From Thiotrichales bacterium (lineage in GTDB: Bacteria; Pseudomonadota; Gammaproteobacteria; Beggiatoales; Beggiatoaceae): a stretch of 55,785 nt of DNA. This document shows, one piece after another, positions 44,437 through 51,751 of the stretch. A program made the position numbers and the translations under genes. Numbering within the stretch: position 1 is the first letter of the stretch; each line of letters opens with the position of its first letter. The notes below the pieces were generated by a model. It was not told the origin of the DNA. It made no database searches and saw only the letters and a program-made list of their open reading frames with translations. The DNA is taken from NCBI GenBank assembly GCA_016744475.1, contig JADGEH010000024.1, positions 1-55,785 of the forward strand, in the 5' to 3' direction.

Positions 44437-45480
44437 ATGCGTCCCGCACAACTACATACATTATTGGATACGGAATTTACCAGCGCTCAAGACGGTCATC
44501 ATACGCCCGTGATGTTGTGGGGGCCGCCCGGTGTGGGTAAATCACAAATCGTGGCGCAAGTCGCACAACGTCATCAAGTCTGCGTCATCGATATTCGTTT
44601 ATCGCAAATGGAACCCAGCGATTTACGCGGCATTCCTTTTCGCGTGGATGATGCCGTGGAATGGGCGATTCCTTCCTTGTTACCCCATCGTAAACGTCAT
44701 GGTGACACAGGCATTTTATTTTTAGACGAAATCACCTCCGCCCCGCCCAGTGTCTCGGCAGCCGCCTATCAACTGATTTTAGACCGCCGTTTGGGGGCTT
44801 ATGAAGTGCCGCCGCATTGGATTATTGTCGCTGCGGGCAATCGCCAAGGGGATCGCGGCGTGACTTACACCATGCCCGCACCATTGGCGAACCGCTTTTC
44901 ACATTTTGAAGTCGATGTGCATTTGGATGACTGGGTGGCTTGGGCGTATCAACAAGGCATTGATGAGCGCATTATTGGCTTTTTACGTTTTCGCCCAGAG
45001 CGCTTGTTTGATTTTGATCCGGCGCATAACCCCGTGGCGTTTCCCACGCCGCGCTCTTGGGAATTCGCCCATCGAGCTTTGCAAAAATTTGCCTCTATGC
45101 CGAATTTACTGCTCGGCAGTTTGCAAGCCTGCGTAGGACCCGCTGCGGGGATTGAACTCAAAGCCTTTGTGGATAATCTTGATCGAATGCCAGACTTGGA
45201 TGCGATTTTACGCGGTGAAGACGTGCCAACTCCGCAAGATATTGATTTGCAATATGCCGTGGCTTCCGCATTAGTTGGGCGAGCGATTCGTGCTAAAGAC
45301 ACCGAACAAGCTGAAATAGTGTACGGGCGCATTCTTGATTATGCGGGGCAGTTTCGTCAGAAAGAAATGGGCGTGATGCTAGTGTCTGATATGCAACGCG
45401 CCGTGGGTGAGGGCTTATACCAAGTGCCCCAGTTCCAACAATGGGCGCAATTAGTCGTGGATGTGATGTTGTATGATTAG
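44437..45480 (+). CDS. MoxR-type AAA+ ATPase
   Basis: 347 aa from ATG 44437, preceded by AGAAGG; a start 40 codons upstream lacks a ribosome site. Walker A GPPGVGKS, Walker B GILFLDEITSAPP, sensor 1 IIVAAGNRQGD and the arginine-bearing APLANRFSHFEVD are all present, followed by a helical lid region. MoxR ATPases act as chaperones that load metals or assemble complexes, usually with a VWA protein encoded next door. Here the next gene is ubiX and no VWA partner is adjacent; the fused VWA-TPR gene at 822 is the only intact VWA gene in the window. It is not the RuBisCO activase CbbQ, which has a different N-terminus and is shorter. Confidence 0.88.
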   Translation: MRPAQLHTLLDTEFTSAQDGHHTPVMLWGPPGVGKSQIVAQVAQRHQVCVIDIRLSQMEPSDLRGIPFRVDDAVEWAIPSLLPHRKRHGDTGILFLDEITSAPPSVSAAAYQLILDRRLGAYEVPPHWIIVAAGNRQGDRGVTYTMPAPLANRFSHFEVDVHLDDWVAWAYQQGIDERIIGFLRFRPERLFDFDPAHNPVAFPTPRSWEFAHRALQKFASMPNLLLGSLQACVGPAAGIELKAFVDNLDRMPDLDAILRGEDVPTPQDIDLQYAVASALVGRAIRAKDTEQAEIVYGRILDYAGQFRQKEMGVMLVSDMQRAVGEGLYQVPQFQQWAQLVVDVMLYD

Positions 45481-45544
45481 ACGGGTTGCGAATGCATCCC
45501 CCTTGTCACCCGTCTATTAGCTGTTGCAGCCATGAGTCACAACA

Positions 45545-46159
45545 ATGAATTCCAAGACACCCCGCCCCATTGCATTGGCGATGACCGGAGCCTCCGGTGC
45601 CGATTACGGTCTAAGAACCTTAGAATGTTTGCTGGCAGCCGGAGAAGACGTGTACTTAATGCTCTCGTCTCCAGCTTTATTGGTCATCAACACCGAAACC
45701 GATTTAAAATTACCCGCGCAGCCTAAAGCCATCGAAGCTTATTTAACCCAGCGTTATGCCGCACAAGCCGGGCAATTGCAGGTATTTGGTCAACAACAAT
45801 GGACGGCTCCGGTGGCGAGCGGCAGTTATCCACCGCGAGCCATGCTCATCTGTCCCTGCACCAATGGCACTTTAGCGGGTATTTCTGCGGGTTTGAGTCG
45901 TAATTTGATTGAACGCGCCGCCGATGTAGTGTTAAAAGAACAACGCAAACTGATTTTAGTGCACCGAGAAACGCCGCTATCCATGATTCAGCTTGAAAAC
46001 ATGTTACGTTTAGCGCGTGCGGGTGCGGTGATCATGCCGGCTAATCCTGGCTTTTATCATCGCCCACAAAGCGTCGCTGAAGTGGTGGATTTTATGGTGG
46101 CACGGATTTTAGATCACCTAGACGTGGAGCATGATTTATTGCCCCGTTGGGGGGCTTAA
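45545..46159 (+). CDS. ubiX: Flavin prenyltransferase UbiX
   Basis: 204 aa. Makes prenylated FMN, the cofactor of the UbiD decarboxylase in ubiquinone synthesis. Typical parts are IALAMTGASGADYGLRTLEC (FMN-binding start), SGSYPPRAMLICPCTNGTLA, SRNLIERAADVVLKEQRKL and HRETPLSMIQLENMLRLA. The C-terminal DFMVARILDHLDVEHDL is usual for UbiX. It begins 65 bases after the MoxR gene. The start has a weak ribosome site. Confidence 0.96.
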   Translation: MNSKTPRPIALAMTGASGADYGLRTLECLLAAGEDVYLMLSSPALLVINTETDLKLPAQPKAIEAYLTQRYAAQAGQLQVFGQQQWTAPVASGSYPPRAMLICPCTNGTLAGISAGLSRNLIERAADVVLKEQRKLILVHRETPLSMIQLENMLRLARAGAVIMPANPGFYHRPQSVAEVVDFMVARILDHLDVEHDLLPRWGA

Positions 46160-46307
46160 AGTGCGGCGTAAAATGAACTAAAAAGCCTAGAATTCACTAA
46201 CATCAATCAGTAATACATCTTCATCAAACCATTGTACTGGTATCAAAAGAGCTTAAATGCCGTGACATCGGTTCAAAATAAGACCCAAACAACAAGGGGA
46301 AAACATC

Positions 46308-46586
46308 ATGGTTGGAATAGTCGGAACAGCGGGTATCAGCGCTGGAAATAGCGCTGGAAACAACGGGTCAGGCGCAGTCAGCGCTTGGAAAAAAGTCGAA
46401 GCACGGGTGGAATTACACGATGGCACCGTGCTGGAAGGATTGTTTGTGATCGCCCGCGATAATCGTTTATCGGATTTCTTAAATAATCCTAAAAAACAAT
46501 TCATTGCCTTGATTGATCGAGAAAAAACCACGCACTTATTAAACAAAGAACATATCGTGCGAGCCACCGAAATTAAAAGTGATTAG
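46308..46586 (+). CDS. Small conserved-looking protein with LSDFLN motif
   Basis: 92 aa. A Gly/Ala/Ser-rich N-terminus (~1-25) is followed by a beta-rich domain: VEARVELHDGTVLEGLFVIA, RDNRLSDFLNNPKKQFIALI, then LLNKEHIVRATEIK. The pattern (a strand, a basic RLSDFLN turn, a strand with FIAL) recalls small domains of unknown function (DUF6812-like, from memory). It ends one base before the next ATG, so it is coupled to the SDR gene. Confidence 0.7.
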   Translation: MVGIVGTAGISAGNSAGNNGSGAVSAWKKVEARVELHDGTVLEGLFVIARDNRLSDFLNNPKKQFIALIDREKTTHLLNKEHIVRATEIKSD

Positions 46587-46587
46587 C

Positions 46588-47457
46588 ATGAACCCTGTCT
46601 TCATTATCGGCTGCGGGTACGTCGGGCAACGTCTGGCACAGCATTATTTGGCGCACAACGCATCGGTGTCCGCGTTAAGCCACACGCCCAAACATCAAGC
46701 ATCATTGCGCTCAGCAGGGCTTCAAGTGTTTGCGGGCGATTTAGACCAGCCAGACACCTTGCCTGTGCTGCCATTGCGCCATGCTTTGTTATTTTATCTT
46801 GCCCCACCGCCCTCACAGGGACAAACAGACCCGCGCCTGCAAGGTTTTCTCGACACCCTCAGCAGCGATAACTTACCGAGCAAATGTGTTTTGATCAGCA
46901 CCACCAGCGTTTATGGCGATTGCCAAGGCGCTTGGATTGATGAAACACAAGCCTTGAACCCACAAGTGGATCGGGCGCGGCGGCGTGTCGATGCCGAACA
47001 GTGTTTGCGCCGCTGGGCGACCGCGCACCATGTGGAGTTTGTGATATTAAGAGTGCCAGGGATTTATGGCGTAGGCCGCTTGCCACGCCGTCGTTTAGAA
47101 CAAGCCTTGCCGATGTTGGAAGCCGCCGCCGCACCTTATAGCAATCGGATTCATGTCGATGATTTAGTGCAAGCTTGTGTGGCGGCGGGCAGCGAGGCAG
47201 GGCACAGTGGCGAGATTTATCATGTCAGCGACGGTCATCCTTCGACCATGACGGATTATTTCAATCAAGTCGCCGATGCCTTACAACTGGCGCGTCCTAC
47301 CTGCGTCAGTGCGGAGCAAGCGCAAAAGCTGCTCAGCCCTGAAATGCTCAGTTATTTATCGGAATCCAAACGCTTAGATGTGTGCAAAATGCGCGAGCAA
47401 TTAGGTGTGGTCTTGCGCTACCCGCATTTAGCAGAGGGGTTGTTGCAGTCGCTCTAG
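46588..47457 (+). CDS. SDR-family NAD(P)-dependent epimerase/reductase (YeeZ-like)
   Basis: 289 aa from ATG 46588; a GTG at 46579 overlaps the preceding stop. Rossmann start VFIIGCGYVGQRLAQHYLAH, then VLISTTSVYGDC, VILRVPGIYGVGRLPRRR and HVDDLVQACVAA. An extended short-chain dehydrogenase acting on a nucleotide-sugar or similar substrate; the active-site Tyr-xxx-Lys is not in classic form (Tyr in SVYGD, Arg-rich where Lys is expected). The substrate is unknown. Its TAG stop shares bases with the stop of the convergent gene (CTAG at 47454-47457). Confidence 0.85.
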   Translation: MNPVFIIGCGYVGQRLAQHYLAHNASVSALSHTPKHQASLRSAGLQVFAGDLDQPDTLPVLPLRHALLFYLAPPPSQGQTDPRLQGFLDTLSSDNLPSKCVLISTTSVYGDCQGAWIDETQALNPQVDRARRRVDAEQCLRRWATAHHVEFVILRVPGIYGVGRLPRRRLEQALPMLEAAAAPYSNRIHVDDLVQACVAAGSEAGHSGEIYHVSDGHPSTMTDYFNQVADALQLARPTCVSAEQAQKLLSPEMLSYLSESKRLDVCKMREQLGVVLRYPHLAEGLLQSL

Positions 47458-47822
47458 TTTTTCTTGATGCTCTCGTTTAAGCACAACATAGAGGCTTGCA
47501 AGTGCCGGGCTAATTGCTGCTGGGCTAAATCGCAGAGTCCACACTGATGACACGCTGGGGAACTATAAGTATCTAGCGGTAATTGTTCGATGAGTTGCGC
47601 ATAAAAAACCTGCCGCATACCTTGTGCGGTGACATTGTCCGCACTGAGTTTACCGATCACTTCCTGACCTAACTCGCTTAATAAGCTATCCATTTCCTGA
47701 CAATGTTCTTGCTCATCCGCTGCTTTCATGAGCTGATTAATGCAGGCCACAAACTTTTTATTACCCTGATCCGTCTCAGCGTGCCCCGTGTTATAACGAC
47801 TTTTCCAGCGTAATAAGCGCAT
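47454..47822 (-). CDS. Hemerythrin-like protein lacking iron ligands, with a Cys cluster
   Basis: 122 aa. The N-terminus RWKSRYNTGHAETDQGNKKF aligns by eye with the bacteriohemerythrin start (W-x-Y-x-x-G-x-x-x-I-D-x-Q-H-K-x-L), but the key His is Asn21 and no other ligand pattern (HxxxE, HxxxH) is present. Near the C-terminus is CHQCGLC (Cys91, Cys94, Cys97), unlike hemerythrins. It may be a redox or metal-binding derivative or a structural relic. Monocistronic, overlapping the stop of the convergent SDR gene by four bases. Confidence 0.65.
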   Translation of the reverse strand: MRLLRWKSRYNTGHAETDQGNKKFVACINQLMKAADEQEHCQEMDSLLSELGQEVIGKLSADNVTAQGMRQVFYAQLIEQLPLDTYSSPACHQCGLCDLAQQQLARHLQASMLCLNESIKKN

Positions 47823-47906
47823 CAGTGCCCCCTGTGTCTATAGGCCGTTAAAAATTTAATGATGTTGTAGGATATGCTGGTTTTTCCAAAAGGATGCAAG
47901 GTCAGA

Positions 47907-49412
47907 ATGAAAGTCATACAAAAACTGAAGTGTCAAAGGGTGAGTGTGTTCCAAAAAAATCGCCATGCTCTGCTTGATGGGGTAAAGCTATTCATGCTCA
48001 TAAGCTGGTCGCCCTTATCCTCCCAAGCCGCCCCCGTGATACCGCCCTTCAACCCCGCAGAACTTCAACCGGGTGGCGCGACAACCACAGCCGTCAAATC
48101 CAGCTTATTAAATCCGCTAGCGAATCTGTCTCTTGTGCGCCAAGAACAGTTTTATATCGGGCGCTCATTTTATCGCAGCCCTTGGGTGCAAGCACCGAGC
48201 ATCACCACCGACCGCGACGGCCTGGGCCCATTGTTTAATATGCGCTCCTGTGTTGCGTGTCATGCTAACGGCGGGCGCGGATTACCGCCTTTAAGCGATG
48301 GTGTAGCGATGAATTCCATGCTGTTTCGTCTCAGCATTCCAGAACCAGGGGAGCACGGCGCGTTAAAACCAGAACCCTTGTACGGCGATCAATTACAGGC
48401 TTTAGGCATCAGCTTGACGTACAACAAAGGCATGGCAGAAAGCGGCAGCCGAGCGCAACAACGCATTCTTGGCGAAGCCCAGGTACACGTCACTTACACC
48501 CCACAATCAGGGCATTATGCCGACGGCAGTTCTTGGGAATTATTATCCCCAGATTACCGCATCACCGCCTTGAGTTACGGAGCCATGCGTGAAGACGTGC
48601 TGTTATCGCCGCGTGTCGCACAACAGCAAGTCGGTTTAGGTTTGCTCGCCGCCATTCCAGAGCGCGATATTGTGCAAGGCGCGGACAGTGAAGATGTCAA
48701 CCAAGATGGCATTTCTGGGCGGCCTAACTGGGTGTGGGATGTTCAGCAGCAAAAAATAGTGCTGGGGCGTTTTGGACATAAAGCCAATCAGCCGACCATA
48801 TTGCAGCAAAGTGCAGCGGCTTTTCGTGGTGATTTGGGTATCACCAACCGCTTGTTTCCAGAAGAAAACTGTATGCCTGACCAACATTGTGAAGCCGCCC
48901 CCAGTGGAGCAGACCCGAAAACCGGCGTGGAAATCCCCGATAAATTCTTAACCGCCGTGGATTTTTTTGTTAAAGCCCTGGGCGTACCGACGCGGCGCAA
49001 GCCACAGGATGCCCAAGTGCAACAAGGGCGAAACCTGTTTTATCAAAGCGGTTGCCCTGCTTGTCATACCCCTTCTTTCACCACAGGCGACGACGCGGAT
49101 TTGCCGGAACTCAACCAGCAAACAATATGGCCTTACACGGATTTGTTATTACACGACATGGGCGCAGGCTTAGCCGATCAGCGGCCTGATTTTGCGGCAA
49201 CAGGCCAAGAATGGCGCACACCGCCGTTGTGGGCGATAGGTTTGATGAAACGCACCACAGGAGCCGTGCGTTATTTGCATGACGGACGTGCGCGTAGCAT
49301 TGCTGAAGCGATACTCTGGCATGGCGGTGAAGGCAAGACCGCACGCACCGCCTTTATGCAATTAAGTGCAGACGAACGCGAGGCTTTAGTGGCTTTTGTG
49401 AAGGATTTGTAA
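47907..49412 (+). CDS. Di-heme c-type oxidoreductase (DUF1111 family)
   Basis: About 501 aa from ATG 47907; a start 11 codons earlier is also open. An N-terminal export signal (~26-45, ending SSQAAPVI) is followed by two CXXCH haem sites: CVACH (48249-48263) and CPACH (49054-49068). The block CVACHANGGRG, GREQ-like FYIGRSFYRSPW, ISGRPNWVWD and CMPDQHCE are typical of DUF1111 proteins, related to di-haem peroxidases and once called thiol oxidoreductases. Periplasmic; the electron donor and substrate are unknown. No operon partners: the downstream gene is convergent. Confidence 0.88.
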   Translation: MKVIQKLKCQRVSVFQKNRHALLDGVKLFMLISWSPLSSQAAPVIPPFNPAELQPGGATTTAVKSSLLNPLANLSLVRQEQFYIGRSFYRSPWVQAPSITTDRDGLGPLFNMRSCVACHANGGRGLPPLSDGVAMNSMLFRLSIPEPGEHGALKPEPLYGDQLQALGISLTYNKGMAESGSRAQQRILGEAQVHVTYTPQSGHYADGSSWELLSPDYRITALSYGAMREDVLLSPRVAQQQVGLGLLAAIPERDIVQGADSEDVNQDGISGRPNWVWDVQQQKIVLGRFGHKANQPTILQQSAAAFRGDLGITNRLFPEENCMPDQHCEAAPSGADPKTGVEIPDKFLTAVDFFVKALGVPTRRKPQDAQVQQGRNLFYQSGCPACHTPSFTTGDDADLPELNQQTIWPYTDLLLHDMGAGLADQRPDFAATGQEWRTPPLWAIGLMKRTTGAVRYLHDGRARSIAEAILWHGGEGKTARTAFMQLSADEREALVAFVKDL

Positions 49413-49456
49413 GTCGTTATTCCTTATCTGCTCAACTAGCAATTCTACCCCGTTTC

Positions 49457-49834
49457 TCAAAAAACCTTCTTTAAATACGAAATCTTGACGGTACAAATAG
49501 CGCAGATAGGCACCAACACCACTTCAGTGGCAGACTTGATCTCAAGTTTAATCGGTAATCCTGAAAGGATGGTGTCAGGTATTGTTGCTAAAGGTCTTAA
49601 TACATAATCCTCAGTGGAGCCTAAGTAAGTGGCTGATGAAGTTTGACCACTAAATTCTAAACGACCAAGATCAATAAAAATAATCGCCTCTTCGTTTTGA
49701 TGAAATGAATAAAAGGTATTTGTATAATTTTCTTCTTGCCATATGCCGGAGAGTCTAATATCTTCGGCAAAGACTTGAGGTATCGTCAAAACCAGTAAAA
49801 ACATCATGATGGCTTTATGCAATATCGTTTTCAT
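49457..49834 (-). CDS. Small secreted protein of unknown function
   Basis: 125 aa. A clear signal peptide (KAIMMFLLVLTIPQVFA, cleavage before EDIRLSG). The mature part is about 100 residues, beta-rich, with a Cys pair CAIC near the C-terminus. AGGAGA lies seven bases before the ATG. I do not recognise a family. Convergent with the di-haem gene, 45 bases apart. Confidence 0.75.
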   Translation of the reverse strand: MKTILHKAIMMFLLVLTIPQVFAEDIRLSGIWQEENYTNTFYSFHQNEEAIIFIDLGRLEFSGQTSSATYLGSTEDYVLRPLATIPDTILSGLPIKLEIKSATEVVLVPICAICTVKISYLKKVF

Positions 49835-50232
49835 GCTTAATTCTCCTATCTAAAGTGATTCAAAAAATGAGTGTATAAACTTTGAACCGGGTTGTCTTTA
49901 TTTTCACATGATTCATTAATGAGGATTATTGTAAAGAACATTACCCATTAATAAATCGGACACCATTATAACTAAGCCACATAGCAAATAAAGTCATTTT
50001 CATCTTCAATCTTTTAAAGAAAACGAAAAGACTTGTTTTATTACGATATGTTTCACTGGTTTGTTTTATAAAATAATTTCTATATAGCTAAAGTACATCA
50101 TTTATAGGCTCGCGATAGAGCCAAGCCCAAGACTGCCAGTCCTTGAAGGACTGGCAGTCTTAACAACTGATATAATTTTTCTATAGATACTCTGTCTGGC
50201 AATTCTGCCGCTACCATAAAAAGAGGGGATTT
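49835..50232. other. AT-rich gene-free stretch with a MITE
   Basis: 49835-50080 is AT-rich with no open frame and probably holds the promoter of the small secreted protein. 50083-50186 is a GCCAGTCCTT-type MITE, annotated separately. The remaining 46 bases precede nupC, with AGAGGGG as its ribosome site. Confidence 0.55.
50083..50186. mobile_element. 104-bp MITE with GCCAGTCCTT palindrome, copy 3
   Basis: From TATAGCTAAAGTACATCATT to ATAATTTTTCTATA, with a perfect 33-base palindrome at 50129-50161. Flank for flank it matches, inverted, the element inserted in the IS4 transposase at 19843-19943. It sits just upstream of nupC, where its palindrome could act as a transcription stop for leftward or rightward RNA. 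Confidence 0.82.
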
Positions 50233-51468
50233 ATGCAAAGTTTTATCGGTTTTTTTGTGTTTGCGGCTTTTGCTTGGTTACTCAGCGAGCAGCGTCATCG
50301 TATTGTCTGGCGCGATATTGCACTGGGTTTGGGCGTGCAAGTGGTGCTTGCCTTATTGCTGTTTAACTTTCCGCCGTTGCAGCAGGTGTTTGTCATGTTG
50401 AACCAATTAGTGTTGGCTTTAGACGCTGCAACGACTGCTGGGACGAGTTTTGTTTTTGGGTATTTAGGCGGTGGCGGTGCGCCTTTTACAACGACTCAGC
50501 CTGCCAATGGTTTTATTTTAGCTTTCAAAGCCTTGCCGTTAGTATTGGTGATTAGCGCGTTATCGGCTTTATTGTTTTATTGGCGTATTTTGCCTTGGGT
50601 GGTGCGCGGTTTTTCTTGGCTGCTGCAAAAAAGTTTGAATATTGGCGGGGCTTTGGGTTTAGGCGCTGCGGCGAATATTTTTGCGGGTATGACCGAAGCG
50701 CCTTTGCTGATTCGTCCTTATTTGAAGCAACTCACGCGCAGCGAATTATTTGCTTTAATGACGACGGGAATGGCAACGGTGGCGGGCACGGTGTTGGTGT
50801 TGTATGCCTCTATTTTAGGCAGCGTGTTTCCCGAAGCCTTGGGGCATTTGTTGATGGCTTCTATCCTTAGCGCACCCGCTGCGATCACTGTGGCGCGTTT
50901 GTTAGTTCCCGAAACGCAGCCGCTGACGGATGCTCATTGGCAACCGCCTATCGAAGCGCACAGCAGCATGGATGCGGTGACACAAGGCACTTTAGAGGGC
51001 TTGAAATTATTGCTGAATGTGGTGGCTTTGCTGGTGGTGTTTGTGGCTTTGGTGCATTTGGCGAATCAAATATTGGGATTATTGCCGAGTGGGGATGATC
51101 AACCGTTGACTTTGCAAGGTGTTTTAGGTCAATTGATGGCTCCTGTGGTGTGGTTGATGGGGGTGCCTTGGAATGAAGCCGTCAGTGCGGGCGCTTTGAT
51201 GGGGATTAAAACGGTTTTGAATGAGTTTCTGGCTTATTTGCAGTTAGCTCAAATGCAGGATTTAAGCGAGCGTTCGCGTTTGATTATGATTTACGCGCTG
51301 TGCGGTTTTGCCAATTTTGGTAGCTTGGGCATCATGATTGGCGGCTTAAGCACACTGGTGCCGGAACGACGCAGCGAAGTGGTGTCTTTGGGCTTGAAAT
51401 CTATTTTGGCAGGCACGCTGGCGACTTGCATGACAGGCGCTTTAGTGGGGATGTTTTACTATGGTTAA
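50233..51468 (+). CDS. Concentrative nucleoside transporter, NupC/CNT family
   Basis: 411 aa, highly hydrophobic with about nine or ten membrane segments. Imports nucleosides with H+ or Na+. Family features are AATTAGTSFVFGYLGGG, then GAAANIFAGMTEAPLLIRPY, NEAVSAGALMGIKTVLNEFL and YALCGFANFGSLGIMIGG. The ATG follows AGAGGGG. It lies alone, 280 bases before hsdM. Specificity cannot be read from the sequence. Confidence 0.93.
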   Translation: MQSFIGFFVFAAFAWLLSEQRHRIVWRDIALGLGVQVVLALLLFNFPPLQQVFVMLNQLVLALDAATTAGTSFVFGYLGGGGAPFTTTQPANGFILAFKALPLVLVISALSALLFYWRILPWVVRGFSWLLQKSLNIGGALGLGAAANIFAGMTEAPLLIRPYLKQLTRSELFALMTTGMATVAGTVLVLYASILGSVFPEALGHLLMASILSAPAAITVARLLVPETQPLTDAHWQPPIEAHSSMDAVTQGTLEGLKLLLNVVALLVVFVALVHLANQILGLLPSGDDQPLTLQGVLGQLMAPVVWLMGVPWNEAVSAGALMGIKTVLNEFLAYLQLAQMQDLSERSRLIMIYALCGFANFGSLGIMIGGLSTLVPERRSEVVSLGLKSILAGTLATCMTGALVGMFYYG

Positions 51469-51751
51469 TATCGCTGGTTCGATCATTCGTCCTGACTGGC
51501 CTGCGCGGGTTAAGAGCCTATAGCACTAAGCGCTTCACCGGGCATACTCCAACCGGCAAGCGTTTTGACTTATTGTCATTTGTCGCAGGGTTTGAGCATT
51601 TGAGAAACGTTCGGGTTGGCTTTACAAAAGCCGACCCGCGAGGCGTGGGAACTCGATAAAATGACGACCGAAGCCGAGACAGAGCGTAAAATCTGAAAGG
51701 TTTTTGTCCCGCATTAAATGGGCAACCCCACTGGCACACAATGGCGAAACC
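51469..51751. other. Spacer between nupC and hsdM
   Basis: Contains a truncated AGAGCCTATA end at 51513, a hairpin GGGTTGGCTTTacaAAAGCCGACCC near 51613-51638 (one G-T or mismatch pair) that may end nupC transcripts, and a short open piece reading AWELDKMTTEAETERKI before a stop, possibly the end of a lost gene. No intact gene. Confidence 0.45.

Noticed and set aside
44437-45480. MoxR ATPase considered as the RuBisCO activase CbbQ because it lies near cbbLS
   Set aside because: Length, N-terminus and lid sequence differ from CbbQ, no cbbO VWA gene follows, and a terminator, a MITE, an opposite-strand gene and a repeat block separate it from cbbS.
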